This document shows, piece by piece, positions 8,948-17,872 of a stretch of DNA of 58,674 nucleotides. Under the pieces are notes generated by a model, which worked only from the letters and a program-made list of their open reading frames with translations, was not told the origin of the DNA and ran no database searches. A program made the position numbers and the translations under genes. How positions within the stretch are numbered: position 1 is the stretch's first letter; the number at the start of each line of letters is the position of its first letter. This stretch comes from Bordetella parapertussis (lineage in GTDB: Bacteria; Pseudomonadota; Gammaproteobacteria; Burkholderiales; SG8-41): the NCBI GenBank assembly GCA_945885345.1, contig CAMCYP010000021.1, positions 1-58,674 of the forward strand. The letters run 5' to 3'.

Positions 8948-9892
8948 ATGAAAGCATCGCGTATTGCATCCGCGCTCGCCATTGCCGTGGCCGCAGCGTT
9001 CCCGTCCGTTTCCAGCGCACAGCAGATGACATTGATGACCGGCCCGCAGGGCGGCGTCTGGGTACCGCTGGGCGGCCAACTGAAAAGCATGTGGGAAAAA
9101 GCCATCCCCGGCCTCAGCATCACCGCAACGCCGGGCGCCGGTATCGCCAACGTGCGCGGCATCGATGAAGGCAAGGCACAGGTCGGTTTCGGCAATTCCA
9201 GCACCACCGTCGACGGCATCGCCGGCAACGCGCCTTACCCGAAAAAAACCACCAAGGTTTGCCAGATGGCCAACCTCTATCCGCAGTATTTCCAGGTGGT
9301 CGCGCTGGCTGATGCCAAGGTCCACACCTTTGCCGACTTCAAGGGCAAATCCGTGGTCACCCAGCCCAAGGGCAACACCGGCGAACTGCTGACCGACATG
9401 ACCCTCAAGCTGAATGGCCTCAACTACCAGGCACTGTCGAAAATCAATTTCCAGTCCTACACCGACGCAGTGTCGATGATGAAAGACGGCCACGCGCAGG
9501 TGTTCACGCTGGGCACCACCATTCCCGCCTCGTCGGTGATGGATCTCGCCAGCGCCCGTGACATCAATCTGGTACCGGTGGATGACAAAACCATGGCCGC
9601 ACTGCGCAAGCAGAACGCGGGCTATCAACGCCTGATCGTCAAGGCCGGCACCTATCCGAAACAGGACAAGGATGTGCCGCAGATCGGCTACTCCGCCCAT
9701 CTCGTCGTGTCCTGCGACCTGCCGGAACAAACGGTCTACACCATGACCAAAACCGTCGCTGCCAACATCAGCGACATGGCCTCGGTCAACAAAGCCATGG
9801 CCGGCCTCACGCCGAAGCAAATGGCGGCCGACATCGGCGTGCCCTTCCATCCTGGCGCATTGAAGTTCTACAAGGAAGTCGGAGCACTGTAA
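8948..9892 (+). CDS. TAXI family TRAP transporter solute-binding protein
   Basis: This 314-residue periplasmic receptor of a TAXI-type TRAP transporter has a signal peptide of about 25 residues ending in VSSAQQ. Family features are MTGPQGGVWVPLGGQL near the mature N-terminus, GAGIANVRGIDEGKAQVGFGNSS, FADFKGKSVVTQPKGNTGEL and the C-terminal helical region. The ATG is preceded by a good CTGGAGGA ribosome site. The partner permease follows after a GC-rich hairpin. Its position between hyi and glxR suggests a C2-C3 hydroxy- or oxo-acid substrate, which is inference from context. Confidence 0.92.
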   Translation: MKASRIASALAIAVAAAFPSVSSAQQMTLMTGPQGGVWVPLGGQLKSMWEKAIPGLSITATPGAGIANVRGIDEGKAQVGFGNSSTTVDGIAGNAPYPKKTTKVCQMANLYPQYFQVVALADAKVHTFADFKGKSVVTQPKGNTGELLTDMTLKLNGLNYQALSKINFQSYTDAVSMMKDGHAQVFTLGTTIPASSVMDLASARDINLVPVDDKTMAALRKQNAGYQRLIVKAGTYPKQDKDVPQIGYSAHLVVSCDLPEQTVYTMTKTVAANISDMASVNKAMAGLTPKQMAADIGVPFHPGALKFYKEVGAL

Positions 9893-9914
9893 GCCGCAGC
9901 GCTTTGCAGTCTCC

Positions 9915-9938
9915 ACGGGGCGGCGCGAGCCGCCCCGT
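9915..9938 (+). terminator. Intercistronic GC hairpin between binding protein and permease
   Basis: A perfect 9-bp stem (ACGGGGCGG with CCGCCCCGT) has a 6-base loop and no T-tract. It could stabilise the binding-protein mRNA or reduce read-through, giving more receptor than permease as is common in transporter operons. Confidence 0.6.
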
Positions 9939-9961
9939 TCCACATCCAGCCGGGGAACTTG

Positions 9962-11881
9962 ATGACTTCTGCAGAACAGGCACCAACCATCCAGGTCAAG
10001 TCAGACGAAAAAGAAGCCACTGCACCGCAGACTGCGCTGCTGAAGACCGTGGTATCGATCATCGCCATCGTGATGTCGCTGTACCACATGTACGTCGTCG
10101 CCTTCGGCCCGCCCGAGGCATTGATCTTCCGCGGCACCCACCTGCTGTTCGCACTGACCCTGGTGTTCCTGCTCTATCCGCTGAAACCCGGTGGCGGCTG
10201 GAAATGGCGCATCACCGATGCCGTGATGCTGCTCGCCTCGTGGGCATTCATCTTCCACATCTTTCTCAACTACGAATACATGACCAACCGGATCATCTAC
10301 ATTGATGATCTGACCCTGTCCGACAAGATCAACACCGTCATTGCCGTGCTGATCGTACTCGAAGCCACGCGCCGCGTGCTGGGCTGGGCGCTGCCGATCA
10401 CTGCGATGTGTTTCCTCGGCTACGCCATGTTCTTTACCAACGTCCACGGGCCAGTGCTGATGGAACAGCTCTACCTGTCCACCGAAGGCATTTTCGGTTC
10501 GACGCTGGGCGTATCCGCGTCGTACGTGATGCTGTTCGTGCTGTTCGGCGCCTTCATGGAAAAAAGCGGCACCGGACAGCTGTTCATGGACTTCGCGCTG
10601 TCGATCACCGGCCACACCGCCGGCGGCCCGGGCAAGGTCGCGGTCGTCAGTTCCAGCCTGTTCGGCACGGTGTCGGGCAGCGCAGTCGCCAACGTGATGG
10701 TGGACGGCCCGATGACCATCCCGCTGATGAAACGCACCGGCTTCCGGCCGCCGTTCGCCGCCGCAGTCGAGGCCACCGCCTCCACCGGCGGCCAGATCAT
10801 GCCGCCGGTGATGGGCGCCGCGGCGTTTGTGATGGCGGAATTCCTCGCCGTGCCCTACGCCACCGTCGCGCTGTGGGCGGCGATCCCGGCCTTCCTCTAT
10901 TACCTCGCAGTATTTTTCGCGGTGCATTTCGAGGCCAAGCGTTACGGCCTGCATGGCGTGCCGAAAAGCGAACTGCCGGTGCTCGGCCATGTGATGCTCT
11001 CGCGCGGCCACCTGTTCATCCCCATCGTCACCATATTCATCGGCCTGACGATGGGCTATTCCGCACCGCTATGCGCACTGGTCGGCGCACTGATGTGCCT
11101 GCCGATCGCGCTGATGCGCAAGGCCACCCGCGTCGGCATCACCTGGCGCAACGTGCTCGATGCGCTGGAGGAAGGCGCCAAAAACACGCTGGCAGTGGCC
11201 ATGGCCTGTGCCTGCGCCGGAATCGTCATCGGCTGCGTCACCATCACCGGCCTCGGCATCGTCTTCACGCAAATCGTCGTCGGCCTGTCGCAGAACATGC
11301 TGCCGCTGGCACTGCTGCTGACCGCCGTCGCCGGCATCGTGCTCGGCATGGGCATGCCGACCACACCGGCCTACATCGTCATGGTGTCATTGCTGGTGCC
11401 GGCGCTGGTCAAGCTCGGCGCGCCGCTGCCGTCCGCGCACATGTTCGCGTTTTACTTCGCCATCCTGTCGGCGATCACGCCGCCGGTGGCGCTGGCGGTA
11501 TTCGCCGCCGCGAGCCTGGCCAAGGCCGATCTGTGGGAATCCGGCTGGGCGGCGGTGCGCATCGGTTCCGCGGGTTTCATCGTACCCTTCATGTTCGTGT
11601 TCGAACCCTCGCTGCTGATGATCGGCAGCTGGGACCAGATCCTGCTGTCCTTCGTCTCTGCCACCATCGGCACCATCGCCCTCGCCGGCGGGCTGTTCGG
11701 TTATTTCTTCCGCGTCGCGCACATGTGGGAACGCGCTCTGCTGGTCGCCGCCGCACTGCTGCTGATCAAGCCGGGCATTCTGTCCGACATCGTCGGTCTG
11801 GTACTGCTCGGCGTCGTGCTGCTCAACCAGTTGCTGATCCGCCGCAACGAACCGAAAGCGGCGGATCAGCCTGCGCACTGA
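9962..11881 (+). CDS. TRAP transporter fused permease (DctQM-like, TAXI type)
   Basis: This 639-residue inner-membrane protein fuses the small DctQ-like four-helix part (first about 180 residues) to the large DctM-like part, as usual in TAXI systems. Diagnostic sequences are FGAFMEKSGTGQLFMD, SSLFGTVSGSAVANVMVDG, EATASTGGQIMPPVMGAAAF and GMGMPTTPAYIVM. It uses ion gradients to move the solute delivered by the upstream receptor. ATG at 9962 is chosen over an in-frame TTG directly before it, and GGGGAA lies at a suitable distance. It is followed by glxR after 88 bases. Confidence 0.94.
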   Translation: MTSAEQAPTIQVKSDEKEATAPQTALLKTVVSIIAIVMSLYHMYVVAFGPPEALIFRGTHLLFALTLVFLLYPLKPGGGWKWRITDAVMLLASWAFIFHIFLNYEYMTNRIIYIDDLTLSDKINTVIAVLIVLEATRRVLGWALPITAMCFLGYAMFFTNVHGPVLMEQLYLSTEGIFGSTLGVSASYVMLFVLFGAFMEKSGTGQLFMDFALSITGHTAGGPGKVAVVSSSLFGTVSGSAVANVMVDGPMTIPLMKRTGFRPPFAAAVEATASTGGQIMPPVMGAAAFVMAEFLAVPYATVALWAAIPAFLYYLAVFFAVHFEAKRYGLHGVPKSELPVLGHVMLSRGHLFIPIVTIFIGLTMGYSAPLCALVGALMCLPIALMRKATRVGITWRNVLDALEEGAKNTLAVAMACACAGIVIGCVTITGLGIVFTQIVVGLSQNMLPLALLLTAVAGIVLGMGMPTTPAYIVMVSLLVPALVKLGAPLPSAHMFAFYFAILSAITPPVALAVFAAASLAKADLWESGWAAVRIGSAGFIVPFMFVFEPSLLMIGSWDQILLSFVSATIGTIALAGGLFGYFFRVAHMWERALLVAAALLLIKPGILSDIVGLVLLGVVLLNQLLIRRNEPKAADQPAH

Positions 11882-11901
11882 TATGGCTGTATTGAGGCGC
11901 C

Positions 11902-11907
11902 TATAAT
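11902..11907 (+). promoter_or_regulatory. Probable -10 element for glxR
   Basis: A perfect TATAAT preceded by GCC lies 62 bases upstream of the glxR start. The -35 region is poor. It implies that glxR can be transcribed separately from the transporter. Confidence 0.45.
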
Positions 11908-11969
11908 CGTTTGACCCGGCGCGCCGCAATCGCGGCCCGCCCCTTTCACCCGAACCAGAGGACAGCACA

Positions 11970-12854
11970 ATGAGCAACGTCGGCTTCATCGGACTCGGCA
12001 TCATGGGCAAACCCATGGCCCTCAACCTGATCAAGGGCGGGCACACCTTGTTCCTGCAATCGCGCAGCGGTGTGCCGAAAGAACTCACGGATGCCGGCGG
12101 CAAAGCCTGCAGCAGCGCGAAGGAAGTCGCACAAAAAGCCGACATCATCATCACCATGCTGCCGGACACGCCCGACGTGGAAAAAGTATTGTTCGGCGCC
12201 AATGGCGTGGCCGAAGGCTTGAGCAAGGGCAAGACGGTCGTCGACATGAGCTCGATCTCGCCCATCGCCACCAAAGAATATTCCAATAAAATCAATAAAT
12301 TAGCGTGCGATTACGTCGATGCCCCGGTTTCCGGCGGCGAGGTAGGCGCCAAAAACGCCGCGCTCACCATCATGGTCGGCGCCCCGCAAACCGCGTTCGA
12401 CAGAGTGAAACCGCTGTTCGAACTGATGGGCAAAAACATCACCCTGGTCGGCGGCAACGGCGACGGCCAGACCTGCAAGGTCTGCAACCAGATCATCGTC
12501 GCCCTCAACATCGAAGCCGTCAGCGAAGCACTGGTGTTTGCCTCGAAGGCCGGCGCCGATCCGGCCAAAGTACGGCAGGCCTTGATGGGTGGCTTCGCCG
12601 CCTCACGTATCCTCGAAGTGCACGGCGAACGCATGATCAAACGCACCTTCGATCCGGGCTTCCGCATTGAACTGCATCAGAAGGATCTGAATCTGGCGCT
12701 GCAGGGTGCACGTTCGATGGGGGTGTCGCTGCCGAATACGGCGACTGCGCAGGAGTTATTCAATAGCTGCGTCGCGAATGGTGGCGCGAAGTCGGACCAC
12801 TCGGCGATGGTCAAGGCGCTGGAACGGATGGCGAATCATGAGGTGGCGAAGTAG
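11970..12854 (+). CDS. glxR: 2-hydroxy-3-oxopropionate (tartronate semialdehyde) reductase
   Basis: This 294-residue enzyme of the beta-hydroxyacid dehydrogenase family reduces tartronate semialdehyde to glycerate with NAD(P)H. The N-terminal Rossmann motif is VGFIGLGIMGKPMA. The substrate-binding element is DAPVSGGEVGAK (around residues 117-128), and the catalytic Lys is K170 in GQTCKVCNQ. It completes the hyi branch of glyoxylate use. Glyoxylate carboligase and glycerate kinase are not in the window. The symbol garR would be equally valid. Confidence 0.93.
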   Translation: MSNVGFIGLGIMGKPMALNLIKGGHTLFLQSRSGVPKELTDAGGKACSSAKEVAQKADIIITMLPDTPDVEKVLFGANGVAEGLSKGKTVVDMSSISPIATKEYSNKINKLACDYVDAPVSGGEVGAKNAALTIMVGAPQTAFDRVKPLFELMGKNITLVGGNGDGQTCKVCNQIIVALNIEAVSEALVFASKAGADPAKVRQALMGGFAASRILEVHGERMIKRTFDPGFRIELHQKDLNLALQGARSMGVSLPNTATAQELFNSCVANGGAKSDHSAMVKALERMANHEVAK

Positions 12855-12912
12855 CAATGCGATCTCGTTCTTACATTGCCGCTCTCAGCGACTCGATAAA
12901 CGCCTGCTAACC

Positions 12913-13818
12913 ATGCGCTGGTTCCTTCTTTCCGTAGTCCTAATTGCCGGCGTTGCCCAATCACAGGAACCAACCCCAGCCCCGGTGAAATCCGCTGCTA
13001 AGTCAGAGGAAAAGGCCTTCGATCATAAAAAACAGACCACAACCGATAAGCGAGGAACCAAGGGTTTCCCGGCGGTCATCGAGATAGAAAAGTCCTCTGT
13101 CATACGAGTAGAAACCACTGACAAAACCGAAAAACACCGCGACTACACGGATAGCGAATGGTGGTTGGTTTACCTCACAGGCGCTCTGGCGGCAATTACC
13201 TTTTTCTTGGCTTTTTATACCGGGTTGCTGTATCGAGCTACCGTAAAACTTGGAAAAGATGCCAAAACCACCGGAGACAGGCAGGAGATTGAGGTTAAGA
13301 ACTCTCTCGCCATTTCCAAGCAAGCCGCCGATGCCGCCACCCAAACCGTTGAAACAATGCGCGATGCTGACGGACCATACTTGTTCCCCGAATATCTTAG
13401 ATTCAAAATTAGAGACGGCAGACCAACATTCGTTTATACGTTTCGAAATTATGGGAACACTCCTGCTGTTCTCAACCACTTCCAAGATTTGATGACCTTC
13501 GACCCGCTTGCTGAACACCCATTTTTTGACCAAGACCTTACCGCCAGACCAGAGAGAGAAAACGTAATTCCCCCAAAAGGGGACTACACTGAGATATATG
13601 CTGGATTCCCTATCGGCGTTTCTTACGAGCAGTTCGTTTCGCGTGTTAATGGAGGAGAAAAGCTTCATTTAATTGGGCGTGCTCGGTACGAGGATATTTT
13701 TGGGCGCAAATACACCAAATATTTCTGTATGAATATAGCCCCAACTCACATGCCCAATGTCGTCCGTTTCTGGATTGCTGGTGGCAAACCCTTCAATCGG
13801 CTGGAAAAGGAAAAATAA
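12913..13818 (+). CDS. Hypothetical single-pass membrane protein, AT-richer than its neighbours
   Basis: This 301-residue protein of unknown function starts at MRWFLLSVV; the frame is open upstream inside glxR but the signal-like start marks the real beginning. It has a signal peptide (about 18 residues), a charged linker and a transmembrane helix around residues 80-100 (LTGALAAITFFLAFYTGLLY). A helical stretch (residues about 115-150) and a soluble domain with YLFPEYLRF and FRNYGNTPAVL follow. Its base composition is visibly lower in GC than the flanking genes and GTAGGGCG-type repeats follow it, which suggests acquisition. Confidence 0.75.
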   Translation: MRWFLLSVVLIAGVAQSQEPTPAPVKSAAKSEEKAFDHKKQTTTDKRGTKGFPAVIEIEKSSVIRVETTDKTEKHRDYTDSEWWLVYLTGALAAITFFLAFYTGLLYRATVKLGKDAKTTGDRQEIEVKNSLAISKQAADAATQTVETMRDADGPYLFPEYLRFKIRDGRPTFVYTFRNYGNTPAVLNHFQDLMTFDPLAEHPFFDQDLTARPERENVIPPKGDYTEIYAGFPIGVSYEQFVSRVNGGEKLHLIGRARYEDIFGRKYTKYFCMNIAPTHMPNVVRFWIAGGKPFNRLEKEK

Positions 13819-13824
13819 GAACTC

Positions 13825-13855
13825 GTAGGGCGCATTAAGCGCAGCGCAATGCGCC
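13825..13855. repeat. GTAGGGCG-type hairpin repeat, copy 1
   Basis: GTAGGGCGCATT, then AAGCGCAGCGC and a closing AATGCGCC arm form an 8-bp stem at 13829-13855. The family is common between genes in proteobacteria. It lies just after the hypothetical membrane gene and could act as a weak terminator. Confidence 0.75.
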
Positions 13856-13898
13856 GAATGCGATTGCTCAACCGGCAAGACACGATGGTGCTAGGGCC

Positions 13899-13931
13899 GT
13901 AGGGCGGAAAAGCGCAGCGCATTCCCCCGCC
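13899..13931. repeat. GTAGGGCG-type hairpin repeat, copy 2
   Basis: GTAGGGCGGAAAAGCGCAGC is followed by GCATTCCCCCGCC. It is a direct, diverged copy of 13825-13855, with the same GCGCAGCGC loop. Confidence 0.7.
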
Positions 13932-13975
13932 AAAAAGCATAGTATCTTCCGCATCAATTACCCAAAGGCCATGCC

Positions 13976-14716
13976 ATGCGCATCCCCTCGCCTGATCGCA
14001 ACCCCCGGCACCACCTGACCACCGGCATCGCCCTGCTGACTCTGTGCTGGTCAGCAACGACCCTGGCCGACTGCGTGGACACGCGCCAGGCTACAGCGGG
14101 CGAAAGGGATTTTCACAGCCGCGCCATGGCTGCCATCGTGGCAGCGCTGCCGCCCGTACCGGTGGGCGGCAAATTGCAGAACAAGGACAGCCTGCCCACG
14201 CTAGGACAGCAGTGCGCGGGTACCACCGGTGACTTCACTCTGGAGGCAAGCCGATACTATGAGCTGAACTATCGAAAGTCGATCGTCACCATAGCCATCA
14301 ATGTGCCGCGGTTGCCCGCCGCTGAAACTGCCCTGTCCGCAGCTTACGGCGCAGCCAGCCCCAAGCGCAGTGCGGGGTTGAAAGTGAACAACGTGACATG
14401 GAGCGTTAGTGGCAGCGATTCTCCGCTGCGCCAGGCACTGGTCGACGCGATCGACCGCACACGCCTGCAATCCATGGTCGGCAAACCCTTGCCTACTGTC
14501 GCCGAGTCGCAAGCGCTGGCCGCGCAGGCCACCCCCGCTACGGTCGGTGAATCAACGGCAACTGCGCCGGCGGCGAATTCTTCCGGGTCGGCCGCCACAT
14601 CGAGCGCGGCACAACCAGCTGCGAACCCATCCACACCCGCGAGCTCCGGCGCTGCCGACCCCGTCAAGGATGCCGTCGATACCGTCAACAAGCTGCGGGG
14701 TTTGTTTGGACGCTGA
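13976..14716 (+). CDS. Secreted hypothetical protein
   Basis: This 246-residue protein has a signal peptide of about 31 residues ending in TTLA. The mature part starts with DCVDTRQATAGERDF and carries two further cysteines at most. A long Ala/Ser/Pro/Thr-rich low-complexity tail (about residues 180-230) ends in DPVKDAVDTVNKLRGLFGR. The function is not recognised. The likely location is the periplasm. It converges with the following minus-strand gene. Confidence 0.7.
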   Translation: MRIPSPDRNPRHHLTTGIALLTLCWSATTLADCVDTRQATAGERDFHSRAMAAIVAALPPVPVGGKLQNKDSLPTLGQQCAGTTGDFTLEASRYYELNYRKSIVTIAINVPRLPAAETALSAAYGAASPKRSAGLKVNNVTWSVSGSDSPLRQALVDAIDRTRLQSMVGKPLPTVAESQALAAQATPATVGESTATAPAANSSGSAATSSAAQPAANPSTPASSGAADPVKDAVDTVNKLRGLFGR

Positions 14717-14778
14717 TCCGGGCTGATTATGATTCACCGGGCGGCCCCCGGCGGCCTTGCCCTTGATCCTCAATCCAC

Positions 14779-15210
14779 TTATTGGGGCGCATCCCAGACA
14801 AACACCACCCGCCGGTGCTTGTCCGACTGAAGATCAACCGTCTGCTGCCTGGTGACACCTTCGCTGGTGGCTTCGATCTGATATTTTCCGGCGGGCAGAC
14901 TGGCCAGAAGGAATGGCCCACCGGATTCGGTCTCAAGCATCACCTTGCCGGACTGACGGATCGTGACTTTCACATCAGCGAGATAAACATCGTTCGGTAC
15001 GGCTTTTTGCGCGAACAGCAGTTCCAGCGGATATTTCGTTGCAACCTTCTTGAAAGCCGCTGTCGCATCAGCGCCGATACCGCCCGTCACGTAGCGAACA
15101 CTGCCCTGCTTCACTTCATCAGGCAGCGTATCAGCGCCCATTGCAGGGGACAGGTAGGCCATGCTGGTCACCAGAAATGATGCTGCGAATTTCGTTACAT
15201 TGAATTTCAT
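14779..15210 (-). CDS. Secreted hypothetical protein with carboxypeptidase-regulatory-like beta domain
   Basis: This 143-residue protein has a signal peptide (about 25 residues, ending in AMGAD). A helical region follows, then a short beta-sandwich segment: VKVTIRQSGKVMLETESGGP then FLLASLPAGKYQIEATSEG. That segment has the PAGKY pattern of carboxypeptidase-regulatory/PEGA-like domains found in envelope proteins. No catalytic motif is seen, and the role is unknown. Confidence 0.7.
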   Translation of the reverse strand: MKFNVTKFAASFLVTSMAYLSPAMGADTLPDEVKQGSVRYVTGGIGADATAAFKKVATKYPLELLFAQKAVPNDVYLADVKVTIRQSGKVMLETESGGPFLLASLPAGKYQIEATSEGVTRQQTVDLQSDKHRRVVFVWDAPQ

Positions 15211-15356
15211 GCCGATCTCCTCAGACGTGTTTTACGCCTGTTGGACATCCATTTGTGCACGCGGTTCCGATGCGCCGGAATCAGCGCATTTATCCACATC
15301 CAGCGGATCGATGTAATAATCATGTCAATATTTCATTGCAACGCCATTCCCACGCC

Positions 15357-16238
15357 ATGCCCACCCCACAGCCAGCCATCCTGCAAGCCATCCCGCAACA
15401 GGCAAGATACGTCACCTACACTCTGAACCCCGGCGCAAATCCGCGCGCAGCACTGCGCGCCCTCTGCGGACAGGTTGACGGCAACAGGACGCTGGCCGGC
15501 CTCGGCCTGTCGCTGGTCACGGCGCTGGGCCGCAACATCAGTGAACTGCGCACCTTCCCGGAATTCAGCGGCCACGGCATCGACGTTCCCTCGACCCCGT
15601 CGGCACTGCTGCTGTGGCTACGCGGCGATGACCGCGGCGAGATCGTCAACCGCCATCGTACGCTGGATGACCTGCTCGCACCCGCCTTCGGCCGCACCCA
15701 GGTGATCGACGCCTTCACGTACGACGGCCGCGCCCGCCGCGACCTCACCGGCTACGAGGACGGCACCGAGAATCCCAAAGGCAAAAAAGCCGTCGCCGCC
15801 GCGATCAGCAGCCGCAAGGGCATCGCCGGCTCGAGTTTCCTCGCTATCCAGCAATGGGAACACGACATGCACCGCTTCGAGGCGATGCCGCGCAGGGAGC
15901 AGGACCATACCTTCGGCCGCCGCCGCTCCGACAACGAAGAACTCGATGACGCGCCGGAGTCAGCCCATGTCAAACGCACGGCACAGGAAAGTTTTGATCC
16001 CGAAGCCTTCGTCGTGCGGCGCTCAATGCCCTGGACTGAAGGCGCGCGCTGCGGTCTGGTGTTCACTGCTTTCGGCGCATCGTTCGACGCTTACGAGGCG
16101 CAGTTAAAACGCATGACCGGTGCTGAAGACGGCATCGTCGACGCGCTGTTCCGTTTCACGCGACCCCTGACCGGCGCCTATTTCTGGTGTCCGCCGCTGC
16201 GTGACGGCAGACTCGACCTGACCGCACTCGGATTGTAG
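15357..16238 (+). CDS. Dyp-type heme peroxidase
   Basis: This 293-residue dye-decolorising peroxidase uses H2O2 with broad substrates. The start MPTPQPAILQAIP gives the usual class B length. The GxxDG motif is GYEDGTENP (around residues 132-140, with the distal Asp). The proximal heme His is in SAHVKRT (around residue 204), and the distal Arg is in VVRRSMPW. The C-terminal FRFTRPLTGAYFWCPP is typical. There is no Tat signal, so it is cytoplasmic unless loaded into an encapsulin; no encapsulin gene is nearby. The Sel1 gene starts inside its stop codon. Confidence 0.93.
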   Translation: MPTPQPAILQAIPQQARYVTYTLNPGANPRAALRALCGQVDGNRTLAGLGLSLVTALGRNISELRTFPEFSGHGIDVPSTPSALLLWLRGDDRGEIVNRHRTLDDLLAPAFGRTQVIDAFTYDGRARRDLTGYEDGTENPKGKKAVAAAISSRKGIAGSSFLAIQQWEHDMHRFEAMPRREQDHTFGRRRSDNEELDDAPESAHVKRTAQESFDPEAFVVRRSMPWTEGARCGLVFTAFGASFDAYEAQLKRMTGAEDGIVDALFRFTRPLTGAYFWCPPLRDGRLDLTALGL

Positions 16239-16852
16239 TGCCGACCCTCCTGCTGCGCGGAGCCACAGCCGCACTGCTCGCACTGCTCGCACTGCTGACT
16301 ACGCAGGCATCTGCCGCCGCGCCCGCCGATCCCAAACAGGACGACAAAGCTGCGACTGAACTCCGCCAGCAGGCCGACAAAGGCAATGCCGATGCCGCCC
16401 TGCGGCTCGGCAACCTGCTGGCCCGCGACCGGGTTTCCAAAGCGAAATATGGCAACGCCGTGGACTGGTACAAAAAAGGCTGCACGCTGAACAACCTGTC
16501 TGCCTGCCACAACGTCGGCGCGTCCTACGAATACGGCCGCAACGGCGTCAAGCTCGACAACATCGAAGCCGCGAACTATTACCTGAAATCGGCCGAGCGC
16601 GCCTTCCTGCCGTCGCTGCTCAACCTGGCGATCCTGCATGCCGACGGGCGCGTGAACTCCCTGGACAATCGCGACGGCCTGAAATGGATGCTGATCGCGC
16701 AAAAAGCCGCGACACAATGTCCGGATGCCCCTATCTGCAAACTGGTGCTGGAAGACCCCAAGGGGTATCGCGCGCGCCTTGAAGCGCCGCTGTCGGCAGA
16801 CGAACGGCAGGAAGCGCGGCAACTGGCAGAGCGCTGGCAGCCTGTGCGCTAG
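16238..16852 (+). CDS. Sel1-repeat (TPR-like) secreted protein
   Basis: This 204-residue protein starts at a GTG that shares one base with the peroxidase TAG, so the two are translationally coupled. A signal peptide ends near ASAAAP. Two to three Sel1-like repeats follow: NADAALRLGNLLARDR, LSACHNVGASYEYGRNGVKL and LPSLLNLAILHADGRVN, with cysteines placed as in cysteine-rich Sel1 proteins. It is probably a periplasmic adaptor. An alternative start a little downstream cannot be excluded. Confidence 0.8.
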   Translation: MPTLLLRGATAALLALLALLTTQASAAAPADPKQDDKAATELRQQADKGNADAALRLGNLLARDRVSKAKYGNAVDWYKKGCTLNNLSACHNVGASYEYGRNGVKLDNIEAANYYLKSAERAFLPSLLNLAILHADGRVNSLDNRDGLKWMLIAQKAATQCPDAPICKLVLEDPKGYRARLEAPLSADERQEARQLAERWQPVR

Positions 16853-16892
16853 AGCCTGTTATAACAATCATGAAATGATTGTTAACCGGCTC
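16852..16892. repeat. Palindrome resembling two fused MITE ends
   Basis: GAGCCTGTTATAACAATCAT and ATGATTGTTAACCGGCTC face each other across GAA, directly at the Sel1 gene's stop. The half-site matches the ends of the elements at 39249 and 58515 (CTAG, purine-G, pyrimidine, CTGTTA). It looks like an element reduced to its termini and may also act as an RNA hairpin. Confidence 0.65.
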
Positions 16893-16966
16893 CGGCTGGA
16901 TATACTTGCAAAAAATCACCGGGCACCGGCTTTGCCGTCGTCCACATTGGTATTCCAGGGGCCAGC

Positions 16967-17332
16967 ATGCCGACGACCACGCAACTGATACAGATGTTCG
17001 AACGCTGGATCGACTACCTCGGCATGTGCGCCACCCTGCCGATCTCGGCACCCGTTTGCCATTCGCTGTGGGAAACCGTGATGTATGCCAGCTGGGTCAT
17101 CGGCATATTGCTCGCCGGCTGGTTCGTCTGGAAACTGGTCGATCACAAACAAAAACTTGCCGCCGCGTTACGCGCGCAGCAGGAACGCGAACGCGTCGCC
17201 GACCAGGCCACCATGCGCGCGCACACCTGGGTGGAACCCGCAGACATCGCCGCCGACGTCACCGATCCGCACCTCGCGAAAAAAATCCGCCAGGAACTGG
17301 AACAGCAACGGATGAAAAACCTGCGGCCCTGA
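16967..17332 (+). CDS. Hypothetical single-pass membrane protein
   Basis: This 121-residue protein has one transmembrane helix (about residues 39-58, VMYASWVIGILLAGWFVWKL). A charged cytoplasmic tail follows, which is probably coiled-coil (QKLAAALRAQQERERVADQA) and ends in KKIRQELEQQRMKNLRP. Two cysteines (CATLPISAPVC) lie before the helix on the likely periplasmic side. The family is not recognised. Confidence 0.65.
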   Translation: MPTTTQLIQMFERWIDYLGMCATLPISAPVCHSLWETVMYASWVIGILLAGWFVWKLVDHKQKLAAALRAQQERERVADQATMRAHTWVEPADIAADVTDPHLAKKIRQELEQQRMKNLRP

Positions 17333-17383
17333 GATTCCCGGATTGCGACCGCAAACGGGATCCCGCCCACCACCTACCCAAAA

Positions 17384-17698
17384 TCAGAAGCTGCCAAGCA
17401 GCTTGAAATATTTGCTGTAAATCTTGCGAACCGCGCGGTCTATGGTGAGTTGCTGGATGCGCATGTCGCGGCGAACACGGTTCTTGTGCACAACACCGAG
17501 ACGCACCAGCCGGTTCAGACGCCGCCGTACGGTGGCAGGCGCCCCCAGATCAAGCAGCAGCAATTCTTTTACAGTCAGCGGCTGCCGCAGATCCTCCTGA
17601 CGTCCGATTTCCGCCACAAGAATTGCATCTAGCGATGTATTCAGGAACGGCAGATTTTTTTGTTCGAATTCCTGAACTTTCCGGACTCGCTGAAACAT
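17384..17698 (-). CDS. Small winged-helix transcriptional regulator
   Basis: This 104-residue protein is essentially one winged helix-turn-helix. QPLTVKELLLLDLGAPATVRRRLNRLVRLGVVHKN fits helix-turn-helix then wing, followed by RRDMRIQQLTIDRAV. It resembles MarR-like DNA-binding modules without the dimerisation helices. It is divergent from the large EAL protein, 174 bases away, and is a plausible regulator of it or of itself. Confidence 0.75.
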   Translation of the reverse strand: MFQRVRKVQEFEQKNLPFLNTSLDAILVAEIGRQEDLRQPLTVKELLLLDLGAPATVRRRLNRLVRLGVVHKNRVRRDMRIQQLTIDRAVRKIYSKYFKLLGSF

Positions 17699-17872
17699 AG
17701 GTCAATGTAACCAGCCTGTATTCCAAATCGTAAAAAATCCCGTATCACAATGATTTCATATCTTGGTCTTTATACACTATGGGAAATTCCCGCCGCGATA
17801 CTTGACGTATAAATAAATGAGGATCATTCTGATCGTCACTTCCCGAATTACCCCTAATACGGGCATGTCTTT

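Noticed and set aside
10408..11895. 495-codon plus-strand frame inside the TRAP permease
   Set aside because: Arg/His-rich alternative frame of a protein with unambiguous permease motifs.
13003..13668. 221-codon minus-strand frame opposite the AT-richer hypothetical gene
   Set aside because: It looks less like a shadow than most, but it has no signal, domain or ribosome site, and the plus strand has a signal peptide and transmembrane helix in sensible places.
17333..17383. Bidirectional terminator between the hypothetical membrane gene and the wHTH gene
   Set aside because: A weak imperfect hairpin is present but without T-tracts on either strand, so there is not enough support.
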